From: Cylindrodendrum hubeiense
Lineage: Eukaryota > Ascomycota > Sordariomycetes > Hypocreales > Nectriaceae
Assembly: GCA_014621425.1 (NCBI GenBank)
Contig: JAANBB010000006.1
Span: 124,001 to 188,000 of the forward strand
Reading direction: 5' to 3'
DNA length: 64,000 bases
Shown here in pieces: positions 1 to 12,224 of this stretch. Under the pieces are notes generated by a model, which worked only from the letters and a program-made list of their open reading frames with translations, had not been told where the DNA came from and did no database searches. Every line of letters starts with the position of its first letter. The stretch's first letter is position 1. A program made the position numbers and the translations under genes.

Positions 1-1361
1 CATCTGAAAGCATTATGGCTATCCGAACTGTTTCATCTCTGGCTATTGAGGGCACCGTTTTGAAGAAATACACCGATGAGCTGGATAAAGCTATTCGTGA
101 GGGGACAACTCCTCTATTCAGCATGATGATCGGATTCTCACTGACACAATGCATTGAGTATTTTATCCTGGCATTGGGATTCTGGTAAGTCTTTATTCCC
201 GTCGTGTATTTGACTCATATTTTGTTAACGGTGAGTTCATAGGTGGGGATCAAAGCTTATCTCGCAGGGAGAGATCACGTTCTACCAATTTATGGTTTCT
301 TTCATGGGAGTATACTTTTGTGGCCAAGCTACAGGTCAAATGTTCAGCTTTGTGAGCAGTAAGTTAATTCACGGGTTACTGAACGGTCTTGACAGTTTGA
401 GGGGGTTTGTTTCCTAACCAGGCATCTACCTAGGTTTCACCAAAGCCTGCCAAGCTGCGAACTACTTCTTCTGGCTCGATGAACTTGAACCAACAATACG
501 TGAGACAGAAGATAATAGTGAGAAAGGTCCAAAGGACGACTGCAAGACAATTGGACTCGAGAGTGTTCAGTTTTCGTACCCGCTTGCGCCAGATAACCGC
601 GTCCTCAAAGGCATATCTCTTCAGGTATGTATCTTACATTTTGTTCCCTCAAGATAGACTAACACGTGTTAAAATAGATCAAATCTGGCGAGTTTGTGGC
701 ATTTGTGGGAGGCTCAGGTTGCGGCAAGAGCACCATGATCTCCTTGCTTGAAAGATTCTACGACCCTACAAGCGGAACGATATCCATCGATGGCTCTGAT
801 TCTCTCGCATCTATCAACCCACTACTGTATCGCAACCATCTAGCTCTTGTTCAACAGGAGCCAACTCTTTTCCCTGGTAGCATAAGAGAGAATATCTCAC
901 AGGGAGTGGATATGGGAATTACCGAGATGATTTCGGATTCTAAGATTGAGGACGCTTGCCGCGCTGCAAATATATGGGAGTTTATTGCCTCGCTCCCCGA
1001 AGGCCTTGCTACTCCTTGCGGAACAAGTGGCAGCCAATTATCTGGAGGACAGCGGCAACGAATCGCCATTGCTCGTGCACTGATACGAAATCCCAAGGTC
1101 ATCTTGCTGGATGAGGCGACCAGTGCGCTAGACACCGAGTCCGAGCGGATTGTACAGGCAGCGTTGGCGGAAGCGGCCACTGCAGAGGATCGTATCACAA
1201 TCGCAGTTGCCCATCGACTCTCTACAGTTCGCAATGCTAGTAGGATCTTCGTATTCTACGGAGGAAGAATTGTGGAAGCTGGAACACATCGTGAACTAAT
1301 TGAGCAAGGTGGCATGTATGCGAAGATGTGTGAGGCACAAAAGCTGGATTCCAGCACATAG
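1..1361 (+). CDS. ABC transporter, ABCB/multidrug-type, 3' part
   Basis: This is the C-terminal part of a full-size ABC exporter of the P-glycoprotein type; the 5' part lies outside the window. Exons join in frame as 1-184, 243-358, 422-624 and 678-1361. The first exon encodes the end of the second membrane domain (AIRTVSSLAIE, typical of ABCB coupling regions) with hydrophobic helices after it. The second nucleotide-binding domain has Walker A GGSGCGKST near 706-732, signature LSGGQ at 1038-1052, Walker B VILLDEATSALD near 1099-1134 and the switch histidine in AVAHRLST. All ATPase motifs are intact, so the product is probably functional. Such proteins export drugs or metabolites from the plasma membrane; the substrate cannot be read from sequence. 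Confidence 0.93.
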
Positions 1362-2435
1362 AGATAGATGGGATTGACTAAAAGGTGTTTGAAAAGCAGT
1401 TAAAAAATACACCACTCATTCATATTGTTAGCAAACAGCTTTTCCGAATTGAAACGACGACGAAAGAGCATGACGTTTGTGTTTTTACGTCCTGTTAACT
1501 TTAGCTCAGGAACAGCAGCGGAGAACATGATGGCGTAACCTGGCTTCTACTGCATCTCGTACACGTCCAACACAGGGCAGCCTGAATTTAACCTCGGCTA
1601 TTAAGGTTTGTTCAAAATTTCCATCACCGCGTTCTGTTGCAATGCTTGCCTCTTATTCATAGATACATGTCTTGGCAACGACCGTGAAAGGCTCTGGATT
1701 TCTCTGTGCATAACTGGCCCAAGTCACCACCCTTGCTCTAGAGTAGCTTAAAGAACTCAAAAAGTTATGTCATGCTGATAGAGTAAAAGTATTATGTTTC
1801 AAAATTCCTGTCTTCTCGCCCCCGTCACGACCTTAAGAATGGGTGGGAAGTACTTCGTGTTTTGGAGGACCAAAGGTCAGGTGAAAAATGAAGCTTTTCA
1901 TTCAAGGATCTATTCGCTACTGTACCACTGACATTGTCTTCCAGCTGTTATTTAGACGACGGATAACGCCGTGTAAAGAAACAAGAGTAATCCGAGCGCG
2001 TTGCAGTGCTCAGGGTAGCTGATGCCTTAGATATAAGGTATCCAAGCCGGCTCACAAGTTATAATGATGTAAATGGCTTCACAGCTGAAACGAGCTGAGC
2101 TAGGAAAAGGAAAATAAGTCATACATGACAACAGCTCCGTCATCTAGCGGAGATTGCTTCGTATGTTAGATGTGACAAACTGCCTGTATCCATTGATGAG
2201 GATTTGGCGACATGCATTCATCTCCTCATCACACCACTCGGCGTTAGACGTGATGCCCTGATTGGACAACCATCATTATGCAGGTGCTTGAAACGGCCGG
2301 CTGAAGCATCAATAGTCAAGCAATTGCACTTCTCGAACCTTCTACTGTCACGTGTCTCAGGAAGAGGCCTAATATTTAGTTAAAATATGTATCATCCTTC
2401 TACCAATTGACACCCAAGACAACAAGTATTGCACC
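1362..2435. other. intergenic, nothing recognised
   Basis: About 1.07 kb between the ABC transporter stop and the CCCH gene start. No open frame with family character, no tRNA and no clear repeat is visible. It presumably holds the transporter 3' UTR and the promoter of the next gene. Confidence 0.5.
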
Positions 2436-3919
2436 ATGGCTGCACCCTTTGCGGGAGACTTTGCGGCGCATGTGGCCAAGTTTCAGGCTGCGGATGAGAA
2501 GAGGATCAAATGGATGCAGGTATTTTCCCCTTAAGTCCAAACGGTAATTTCACGCTTCGTATTCTAATGATCATAGAGTGTTGCGGTGCAACTGTCGGCC
2601 AGGGAAGAGAATTACCAAAACACATCTCGAGACCTTGATATTGAGAGAGATGCGAGACGTTTGAAGCAACAAGAAGCGGATGATTGGAAGGTTAAGTTTT
2701 TGGAACTTCAGCAGTTGATTGTATGTTTCCCTATTTCGTTTAACACTATAATGCGCACGCCTTGGTCGCTTACCAGAGACAGGAGCGTAGCTCGTTTGTT
2801 TTAGTGCTGATTGATGCAGACGCCGATTCCTACATAGTGAGTGGAACTCTCTTCGTGCTATTATAATATTGACAAGTTTCAGTTCAAGGATGAGTACTAT
2901 CAGGCAGCTGATGGAGGCCAGAAGGCGGCTCTGGATATTCGGTCCCAAGTGAAAGAGCACCTTAACCAGGAAAATCCAGAATTGGCATGCCTACCCATCC
3001 TCATCAAGGCATTCGCGAACGAAGATGGACTGTCTCCATTGCTTGTTAATGGGGGAATCATCCGGGCGCCCCAGAGTCTTTTGACTTTCACGAAGGATTT
3101 CTCTCAAGGATGTGAGAGTGCCGATTTCGTGTTGGTCGGTAGTGGCAAGGACCGAGCTGACAAGAAAATCAACAGTGAGTTTCATTCCTGATACTTTGTG
3201 TAGCTATTACTCATCATTTAGGTGTCTTCAAGCACTTTGTCAACAATCCTACCTGCCGCCATGTTATTTTTGGGGCTTGCCATGACAATACCTATGTGAG
3301 ACTTCTTGAAGACTACGCCAGAGATGAATCTGTCGTCGAGCGGGTTACACTTCTTCACGGCTTCCAAGTTGGACGTGAGTTTGGCAATCTTCAATTCAAG
3401 TCCATGGCAATGCGCGGGTTGTTCCGTGCCAGGCCGGTAAAAGGCGGAGCAGTAATGGAACCAGCAGTCAGGCATTCCCATTCTGAGTCCACATTGGATT
3501 ACAACGTCACGAAATCCACATGGGCCGCGACTGTTGGTACAGTGGGCAGTGTAGAGAATAATCCCCGCCAAGTTATGAACGCAGTGGTTCATGTAAACAT
3601 GTTAGGACAGAGGATTGATGACGACCTTCCAGACGCCCCTCGGCAGGCGGTGGAAAGCTGGCGCCGTAAGACCAAAGGAGCTGGTATGAGGTATTGTCGC
3701 GCACATCATCTATACGGTCTCTGCCAGGGTCGTTGCAACTATTCTCATGGTCCTTTGTCAGACGACGAAAAATTAGTGTATCGGAAGCAACTTAGAACTG
3801 AAAGGTGCCACACAGGGTTGAAATGTCGCGACCCGTCCTGTGTTTATGGACACAACTGTGTCTGTGATAAGCCAAAGTGTAAGTTCCCATCGGAAATGCA
3901 CAAGGTGGGCTTATCCTGA
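2436..3919 (+). CDS. coiled-coil / DUF7923-like / CCCH zinc-finger protein
   Basis: Five exons join in frame: 2436-2519, 2577-2720, 2777-2836, 2883-3174 and 3222-3919, giving 425 aa. The N-terminus is charged and helical (ERDARRLKQQEADDWKVKF), probably a coiled coil. The middle begins SSFVLVLIDADADSYIFKD and runs on to GACHDNTYVRLLEDYARD, which I recognise as the conserved core of fungal proteins with the DUF7923 domain. The C-terminus carries CCCH-type fingers: CX8CX3CX3H in CRAHHLYGLCQGRCNYSH, then CX5CX4CX3H and a further Cys/His group. The family is annotated as CCCH zinc-finger proteins that may bind nucleic acid; its role is unknown. The family assignment is from memory, whereas the finger spacing is seen directly. 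Confidence 0.82.
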
Positions 3920-5523
3920 TCCGAGTCCTGGAATGTTTCGGGGAGTGGTGGTACATATGTGTAATTGTTGAGAAAGTCGTAAACATTAACCCAGGCCGCG
4001 GTTTTCGGTATTGGATGAACTTCGTTGCGGGTCACGGTGGACGATTGAGAAGCCAGTTAGTTTACTAGGGAGGAGAGATATCAGATCATCAGCTTATTTT
4101 GAAGCGCTCGTTGACCAAGGCCAAGAACAATAAAGCCCCTTCCCTTCTTTCCTTCTTAGACCTTGTCCCTTGCAGATAGACGAGACCTACATTGACTTAA
4201 GCTAGAACAATATCTTGCCAAGGTCGAAGGGCGTGCTATTTATTTGAGCCTTGAGCTGTCGAGCGGTCCCCCCCTGACGGGCGTCGTATGTTATTTCGAA
4301 ACCGAACAATAACGAATTTCAGAGCCACGTAACTTGGCCCTATGGCCATGGAGCCGAAGCATTACTTTTACACCTGACTATGGAGAGAAATAAGCTATGC
4401 TATCTTTGCGGGCGTACGATGGCATGGGACGTACAATGCATGGCACTAGTTGCACTTCGGTTACATGGACCAGCTGCTGTAGAAAAGGCAAGGTTCGTCA
4501 TAGACCATGGATGAAGTTAGGATACGAAAGCTCATTAATCGAAGATGCCCGCCCGCTTGTTTAATCTCTCATCAGCTGCAACAATTGCCTTGATATCCTT
4601 CGTCGCCACAGATAACCTAGGTCGTGGGGCTAACATCTTGTGCATGTAAACAAATCAACACTAAATGCAATGACTGGGCAAGTAATTCTAATACTAGATT
4701 TCAAGGTAGGTGGCCTCCGTCTGCTGAAATGGGTGACCTTTATGCTGCCTTTGGCTATATCATACATTAACCTCCAAAAATGAACGTATGGGACCCAGAG
4801 CAAGGGTCCAAATTTCTTACGTTTCACTCTGGGGGTGTTGACTAACCGTCAAGTGAATAGTTGTTGCTAAAGTCCAGTCGAGAATATCAGGCAACCTCGT
4901 TTTCAAATACCAACCAGCAAGATCTGGTCAAGATATCCGAGTCGAATTTTTCGCCGAGTAATCGCTGGTGGCGTGTAGCCGATGATCCAGAGCTGTCGCT
5001 ACTCTCGATGAGTAGTTTAGTGCAGCTTCGGGCTGACCGTTTAGATGTCTGTGCGACGCGTTCTTGTGTACCTACCCTAAAGTTGTCAGTCATTTTGGAT
5101 GTTACTTTTCGTCCCTTTCCACCGTTAAATCAATTATATCACATTATCCAGCCAAGTTTGAGTTTGCTACAGTTTTTACTTCAAAGCGATTATCCGGCAT
5201 AAATTAATTATATTAAATGTTAACGCCGGGATTAGGTGTCCGTGGCCGCAATTGGAGCCCTCTACGCTGAAAACCACCCTAGCTCAGAATAAAACAGCGG
5301 CAGCTTAGGAATATGGACGAGAAGGGTAATTAAGACAGTTTTGATTCATCGCTGACTTGTTTTGTGTCAGTTCCGTCTGCTTGGCCTCCCGTATCCTGAC
5401 CTCACAATCCCCTGTTTCCCTTCTTTTGTGTCATCGTCAATCATATACAAATTTAATGATTCCATCTTGTCTGCTTCCCCCCCTTTGTGTTCATGCTTTG
5501 GTTTAAAATGATTATCGTTATTT
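3920..5523. other. intergenic, nothing recognised
   Basis: About 1.6 kb with only short open frames on both strands (the longest about 113 codons at 4861-5202) and no family resemblance. The part from about 5100 to 5520 is AT-rich. It separates two genes that are convergent at this point. Confidence 0.45.
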
Positions 5524-6435
5524 TTACGCAGACTTCTTGCTCCCGGTTGGACTTGCCGCGATAGTCTTTTTCACTTCGTTGCTATCCGTCGCATCGCTCT
5601 TCTTCTTTTTCTTTTTCTTCTTCTTTTTTTTCTGCTTACCCTTCTTCTCCGTTGCTATGGTGTAAGGTTCTTTCTCATTTGCAAGACTTTGTTTCACCAT
5701 CGCCTCGGATTTCGGTAGTGTCTGCTGTTTATCAATCAGTTCATGGGTGGATATTTTTCAGTATTTTCACCCTTGTACCTCTATAATCTTAGTGTGCCGT
5801 TGAGGCTTCCGTGTTTTGACTTGTCGCCAATAAACAACGATATCTTGTATCCTAAAGGTGGTTGTCCACAGTGAGGGCTCGTCGTGCGGCCACATTTCAT
5901 AGGTAAAATCAGCAGCCCCCCCCACAGTTGGATGGACTACTACAATTTTGTGCACAGCTCGATTACCCAGCTTGCCCTTGACGATGGGCTCTTCGAGTGT
6001 CTGGTAGAAGGTCTGCCCAGAAGGATGGAACCGCTGCGGTGGAGGTTGCGATAAAACTGTCACCAGGTCTCCTTGGGAAATATACCAGGCAAATACGACT
6101 GAAGCTCCATGCATATACCTAGACTTCCCTGCAGATGATTTCTGATGATAGGGAGATTCTGGATGGGAAGTATCCAGGAGGGGGCCCAAGGCCGTCGTCA
6201 ATGTCTGGAAATTGCGTTCATCGGCCCAATCCTGTGCAGTTTTTCGAAGCATGCCGCTCCATAAAACCTGGCGGTTTTTTATGCAGGCCGTCTGAAATTG
6301 CCGATAAATACCCCTGGCCTCTTCGGCCGTCAGCCAGAGTCCGGCGAGTTTCTGAATTGTTAAGGGCGGCTGCTGTGTACCGAAGTTGCCGCAATGGGAC
6401 CGCGGCGAGTCCGCAACTTTTGTTGATGTGGCCAT
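5524..6435 (-). CDS. orphan protein with C-terminal poly-lysine tail
   Basis: The start is ATG at 6433-6435 (MATSTKVADSPRSHCG). Exon 1 is 6435-5779. A 54-nt intron (5778-5725, GTACAA...CAG) joins in frame to exon 2, 5724-5524, giving 285 aa. Without splicing the frame stops a few codons after the donor. The body has Trp/Tyr-rich stretches (GLWLTAEEARGIYRQF, FRIQDIVVYWRQVKTRK) and no membrane helix or known motif. Exon 2 encodes a run of 11 lysines followed by KSDATDSNEVKK, a strongly basic tail that could act in nuclear or nucleolar targeting. That function is inference only. I do not recognise the family. Confidence 0.6.
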
Positions 6436-7443
6436 TTATTTAAATTTGAGCGATGTGCCATGCTTGAGAACGAAGCGATAGCCTGGATCTCGTCTTACTA
6501 CGTCGAGGATAAAATGATGTAGGATATTCGTCATAACAAAAGCAAGTCTAGCTGCTGCTGCGTGGGGGGTAAAGTTGAAGTACTTGAGGCCAATGTCGTA
6601 ATATCACAAGCATCTGCAGTCTGATTGTAGGATTAAAATTACGCCAAAGGTTCACCAAGAGATACACCCAGCACAGAATAGGACAAGAGACAAAATTGAT
6701 CATATTATATCTAGCGCACAAACATATGACTTTTGTTGCCTTGAGACCGCATTTCTACAATCCTCTGATGTACCAATATTCTGGTCTTAGTCAGAATGGG
6801 GGGAGGATTTACTTACAAACCCCGCTCGAGGAAAAGAGGGGTTGTAAGGACTTGAGGTCAATACTCATCAGGTTCTAAATCCTCACCCAATTGGCCCCTG
6901 ATTGCATGGAACTAACTGCAGATGGCATGGTGGCGACGTGAGGTCAAGGTGGCCGTGTGTCGGTGTGAGGGACGGGCTTCCGACCATGAACTGAGATTGG
7001 AGCATGTGGAGAAGCTCCAATTCCTCGAACAGGCCTCCGTCATGGGACCCGAGAGAGCCAAGGCTGCTGTTGACGTCGGCGCCGTTCGGCTCCTCGCAAG
7101 TTCGAGCGAAAGCGACCAAAGCGGATAATTCGTCACCCGCATTGAGGTCCAGGCCAAGACCCGCGATGGAGCCGTCTTGAGCGGGCAATCGGAACATGTC
7201 GGTGCAAGTAAGGACTGGAAGCACGACGCCTGTCGCCAGCGATGCGACCAACGGAAGCCTGCGAAGACTACAGCAAATGATCTAATATTTCGCATTCCTG
7301 AGCCATACCAAAAGAACTATGTCAGTCAGCGTGTTACTTCGACTTAATCTTCCCGACAGTGTTTCTTCTAGTCAAAATACATTGTCTGTGGGGTCTCTTT
7401 CCTTCGTCTTCCACCCATTTCATCTGGACTTCGTCCACTTACC
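6436..7443. other. intergenic region between orphan gene and kinase gene
   Basis: About 1.0 kb. Apart from the doubtful small secreted-protein frames at 6883-7295, nothing is recognised. It holds the promoter of the minus-strand orphan gene and the 3' flank of the kinase gene. Confidence 0.4.
6883..7295 (-). pseudogene. possible broken small secreted protein
   Basis: Two overlapping minus-strand frames are suggestive. One starts at 7295 with MRNIRSFAVVFAG, like the start of a signal peptide. The other, one base out of phase, continues LPLVASLATGVVLPVLTC and runs to a stop at 6883 with a Leu/Asp/Ser-rich body of about 100 residues. A one-base shift near 7255 would join them into a typical signal peptide plus mature chain. 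This could be an indel-disrupted gene, an unrecognised intron (a CAG acceptor lies at the junction), or chance. Confidence 0.22.
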
Positions 7444-9661
7444 CTAAGTTCGCTCGATAGGCTGGCTTGTTGACATGCATTCGGTTGATGTATGTTGAGG
7501 GAATGACGGGAGTGGAGGGTTCCAGTACGCATCATCCGGCGGACCCTGTTTCTTCGATACGAATTTTTGAAGTTTCTCCACTAGCTTTTCACCTCCAATT
7601 CGTTCATCTCTCTTAACTTCAAGCATTTCGAGTAGTATAAGGCTCAAGAATTCCGTGAGGAAGTTTTCACCCTTGTTGCTTTGAACTTTTCCCTGGAGAT
7701 CTTGAAGCCACTGAGAAAACTTTGTCAGTAGTCTGAGCGGATACCGGATCGTGTTAAGCAACATTAAATTTGCACTTGCCTGCTTGGTTGATTGCTTCAA
7801 CGTGGTTTTGACTCTAGACTCCGAATCTTCCTCAGACTTGAAAAAAGTATCTTGGACCATCTTCCTCTCAGTCTTGTCACTCTTAATATCCCGCTCCTTC
7901 TTGCGCTCGTCGTCAAACCTCTTGACACTTCCGGGGCCGCAAATGGCCCAGGTCATGAACTGGGAGAAGACGCATCCCAGAGCCCATATGTCAATTTTCC
8001 TCGACATGTACTCTCCCGGTACAACAACCTCTGGGGCTTTATATGTGGGTGCTGGCATCGGTATGTTGCGATGCGGTTTCATTGTCCGCGTCCGATAGCG
8101 TAGGGTGTGAAAATCTGTCAGTCCAAAGTCGGCAAGCTTCAGAACACCTAATCCAGTGTCATCGTCCTTGACATGACTGAAGTGAAGAATGTTCTCTGGC
8201 TTAATGTCGCCGTGGATGCCGTAGAATTCATCGTCGTCTTCTCGTTTATCTTCTTGCTGGTTCGCCTTTTTCAACGCTTCTTGCCGCAAGTCATGCATGC
8301 TATACAAGGCTGAAGCAAGGCCATGACATTGCTCGGCTATCCAAGACAGGAACAGCCACGGCGTCACTGCCTTTTCTGGTACCATTTTGTGAGGTTGTTT
8401 GTCCCATAGATCTGTCAGACTGCCACCTTTAGCCCAAGGAAATAAGAAGGAGTACAAGGCTTCGTCATCTTCAGTCTCAAACTTAAATGTAGCGCAAAGC
8501 TCGAGAAGGTGTTTCTGTGTTCTCATCTTCATGAAGACTTTGAGTTCTGACTCAAAGTCTTTGGCTGCTACAATCGGATTGTTTTCAGTGAGGGTTTTGA
8601 GAGCGAAGGCTTTATGGTCATGCTAGAGGAGAACAAAAACAGTCAGTGATCTAAAAACAGAAATACTTTTCACATTTATGGACTCATTCACACGAGCGAC
8701 CCATACTTACAAAGTTGTGATGGTCTTTGTGCATCTCCACATAGCGCACTTTAGAAAATCCACTTTCTATTTGTTTGCCGCGATATGTCCAAGGCATCAT
8801 AGTGGCTTTGTGCAACTGGTATTGTTTGACTTCGCCGTGTGAGTCTCGGGAGATGTAGGGCACTAGCATTTGCCACTGCGCCTTATAAAAGTTCTGGGCT
8901 AAAAGCTGGTCCTGGCTAAAGCAAGAGATAGCTTTCTTTTCTCCTTTCTCGCCCTGGCTTTGGCTGTATAGCTCATTGGAGTCGCCAATCCACAAAAAAG
9001 GGAGACGTTCATCTCGCAACTTGGCTTCGACGAAAATAGGGAGTGTTGAGATTTGTGAGATACTCGTCAAAATCGCAAGTATTCTTCGACTCCCTTGTGC
9101 TTCATTTTTAGGCTGTTCAGGAGGCCCACAGATATAGTCGGCATATTTACTTGCGTCCTCGATAGAAAATGAGTACTGAAGTTCCCGAAGAACGTGAGGC
9201 CACTGACAAATGTCCTGAAGGACGCTGATGGGAAGCCAGTGAATGTCACTTCCTCTCTTGGTCCGTATGTTGGAACTACAAATGATTGATCCCATACGCA
9301 TCGTCTGATTATCCGTCCTGGGCGTGTCTTCAAGGTGTGACACTTCGACGTACGGCTCTTCGAGACACGGTGCTTCGAGGTGCGTTTCTTCGAGGTCCAC
9401 AATCAGCTCTTGCGAATGGGGTCCAGTCTGGGAGCCAATCTCCGGGCCAGGGTAGGACCAAGCTCCAGCGTTATTGATAGCACTGCTTCGATTATGTGAC
9501 ATGGCAGATGGATTTTGACGCTGATATGCTGGGGCAGAGCTAAAACCATAGTCATTGACTTTACTCGATTTGTTGGAGGCGATCGACGCATCGGATTGTT
9601 CATGGCTGAAGCCTGGTGGGAAGGTCGTTCTGCTCGAGCCGTAAATATTGCCTTCTGCCAT
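7444..9661 (-). CDS. divergent protein kinase with long N-terminal region
   Basis: Exon 1 (9661-8711) and exon 2 (8622-7444) join in phase across an 88-nt intron, giving 709 aa. The first half is Ser/Pro/Glu-rich and then globular, of unknown role. The kinase domain starts near residue 300: HNFHDHKAFALKTL supplies the ATP-binding lysine, with no glycine-rich loop in front. HGDIKPENIL is the catalytic loop with Gly in place of the usual Arg (non-RD), DFG is present as ADFGLTDF, the APE motif as YKAPEV, and DIWALGC follows. The catalytic Lys, Asp and Asn are kept, so activity is plausible. An extra 5' exon (ATG at 9876, MPQEDARK, joined about 190 nt downstream) is possible. This type is common in fungi; its targets are unknown. 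Confidence 0.85.
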
Positions 9662-10418
9662 TGTCTGTGATAAGCATGGTCAGCATACGGTGAGTCACCA
9701 GAATATAACTGAATCACAAAACTGTGACTGAGCCAATCGCGGAAGGGACGTGTCCGGTCACCGTGACGAAAGCCAATATGGTAAGAGTACCAAGTCAACG
9801 TCTCTGGTCTCGAGACATCATGTCAGGCTGGGGATACACGGAGCAACAGTACCTTTCTAGCGTCTTCTTGTGGCATGATGTGATGTAGGTGTGCACGGAG
9901 CTAATAGGGTCTAAAGTGTCCACGCGTCCGAGCTGCGAATGAGAGTATTATATATCGCTACAGCTGATAAGATACATTATGCGGCACTTATCCACCATCT
10001 TTTTTCCAATGATGAAGTTTTCAGGGTGGGGATATGAGACAAGAGGCGCCTTTGAGGACACACTGGCGAGGCTTACAGCTGGCAAAACCAGGCTGTGTTA
10101 TGGGGCACAACGGATACAAGTTGAATCTCGGTCGTACTTTTCGCTACCAACTTCCCGTTGTGGATATGGTGGATATCAGGCTGGCTATCCCTGTCTCACA
10201 TGCGCACCGGCCACGAGCATTACGGCAATATTTCTCATACAGCCATTGGATGCCGATTTGGGTGTACATTCAAGCAAGGAAGGCGTCCAAGTGTGCCGGG
10301 GGTGCGGTGAGCGTGCGCCGCCGCCACGCGTGTCGGAACATGGTCTCTTATTGGAGATGGATGCGGGTCGAGAACATACCATCGTCATCAAATTGCCGGG
10401 GCCCTTCCAATCAGCATC
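9662..10418. other. upstream region of kinase gene, nothing firm
   Basis: About 0.75 kb. Overlapping frames of up to 160 codons between 9979 and 10471 have no recognisable family character and I take them as chance. It may include a short 5' exon of the kinase gene near 9850-9876. Confidence 0.4.
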
Positions 10419-10873
10419 ATGGATATGCGCCCTGTTTGCCTTGCTGTCGCCATCCTTGTGACGGGATGTAGTTCGCCTTCGACTCACATCTTACGTATGC
10501 TTATACTGCTCAATCCCCCAGTATTTCTTCCCTACCCTCCCTTCCCCCTTGTTTCGCCTGAAAAGTTCACGTCGACGATACCCACCACTTTTACTGAACT
10601 GAACACGATGAACAGTTGCTCAGGAACGACATCGAGTCTTGCTGCAAGGCCTACAGTCACCACCAGAATCGCTGGGCGCTGTGTCAATCCAGACAAGCTT
10701 GAGAGCTTCCTCGAATGGAGATTCAATGCTAATTATACCCTAGAGGTATGAAATAATTCCCACTCGCATCAAGTCGCGAGCGGTAGCTGACACTGAAGCA
10801 GATGAGCCGCAACATCTACCAAGTAACGGCGCCAGATCGGCTAACTCCAAAGGAGATGAGGGGCTTATACTAA
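10419..10873 (+). CDS. possible small secreted protein, unknown family
   Basis: Exon 1 (10419-10745) and exon 2 (10802-10873) join in phase across a 56-nt intron with GTATGA donor and CAG acceptor, giving 132 aa. The N-terminus MDMRPVCLAVAILVTGCSS reads as a signal peptide. A Pro/Ser/Thr-rich linker follows, then a denser C-terminal module with GRCVNPDKLESFLEWRF, continued in exon 2 by MSRNIYQVTAPDRLT. Sensible, charged sequence on both sides of the splice junction is the main support. Only a few cysteines are present, unlike classic cysteine-rich effectors. I recognise no family and suggest no function beyond secretion. Confidence 0.45.
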
Positions 10874-12224
10874 AATGAACATTTGTACGGATATTCTAGT
10901 GCTGGACAAAATTATTATAGAGATGCACGCGGTACCGGAAGAAACAGATTCATCTTGCGGGATAACGTAGAGACTAGGAAGCCATTCCCTGATTGTATTT
11001 CCCAACACAAGGTGGTGCGATTTGAGTGAACCGTGCACAATGGACAGGACAATTTGGAACGGACATTCGCTCACAATGCTGAGGGACATGAATAACACAC
11101 AACACTACTGCAATTCACAGATAAACGGTATTCAGAAGAGCACATACATTTCAATGAAGAATAAATTTATTTTCAAGTTAAAGTTCCCCAATGACTTTCG
11201 GTACACTTTTTCCTTAAACTTGAGTAACTGCCAAGGGAAGACCCTGTTTATCGCGATCTCTTGGACCGTGATTTAATATCGTTCCTCACAGATTTAACCT
11301 CCTCCTGGCAAAGATGTGAGCAAGAAACATGGGTAAGCCATGCAGTGCATGCAATGTCAAGCCTGGGTGAATCGAAACATACATCAGTGAGTTCCCTCGA
11401 AGTTTGAAGGTGCCACGCCCTGTCAAAAAACTTTGGAAGAGTAGCGTTAGCTCGATCGAAGGCTGGGCGGTGGCTAAGAAAGCTGTTCTCACCCCTTCAT
11501 TTATGAAATTGTTCTCCCCGAGAAGAGTTGTAAGGACAGCATTGAGGATATCGCCATTCCCATATTGAATTGGCAAGATCAAGGGATACATGTCAGGGGT
11601 CGGGAAATAGCCTGACCGTGATTCCTTGCTGTGATGCAATGATTCCGGTACAGAGCGATGTTTTTGAAGCGACTCACGAATGTGACCAGGCAACCAAAAT
11701 ATTAGATTGTGACTTACGGGCCTTTTTACAGTTTTACACGGACAACCTGGTTAAATAAATAGGAGCTGCTGATGCAGCCCAATCCTCGCCCAAAACCCGA
11801 CCCGACGCCGCGTAGGGCTCTCGATATTGAAATCTGCACAATCTATGCATGAAATCAACAGTTGCCTCATTTCGGTGAGTGTGATACTGTTTAAATCCTT
11901 GCATTTTTATCCCGATGGTGTTCCCAAACCCCTCTGCTAATTGGATGCAAGAACCGAGTGCGACAGCCCTACTTCTCGTGCATATGCACATTGTCGGCGA
12001 GGTCGTCACGAGGCAGATATAAGGCACCCTTTGCTGTCCAATGGTCAACCTATAAACGGTAACGTCTCTCAATAAACTTGAGGCGGCCTGTTGAAATAAA
12101 ACCAGATCGTGATACTCTAACTACATATTGGGCTCAGGTGCATTACTATATGCACGACCTTAATTGTTAGCGCGGAATCACACGCCACTCAGCTAACCGG
12201 GCACTAAAGCGTGCGTTAAAAAAA
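10874..12224. other. intergenic; weak minus-strand frames only
   Basis: About 1.35 kb. Two minus-strand frames (11693-11286 and 12072-11734) have no firm family. The first has a faint ankyrin-like rhythm (PLILPIQYGNGDI, then FINEGVRTAFLATAQ), which may mark a decayed ankyrin-repeat gene. I do not claim a gene here. Confidence 0.3.

Noticed and set aside
9979..10471. Overlapping plus-strand frames of 145-160 codons upstream of the small secreted-protein gene
   Set aside because: Two frames overlap each other with no recognisable domain, and the composition is Cys/Arg/His-rich in the way of antisense or non-coding frames.
11286..11693. Possible ankyrin-repeat gene on the minus strand
   Set aside because: Only a faint periodicity over about 70 residues, without the TPLHxA core; too weak to annotate as a gene.
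10744..11800. CRISPR, tRNA or bacterial operon signals searched for here and across the window
   Set aside because: No regularly spaced repeats, no cloverleaf with an intact T-loop, and no ribosome-binding-site gene trains were seen; the gene structure is fungal throughout.
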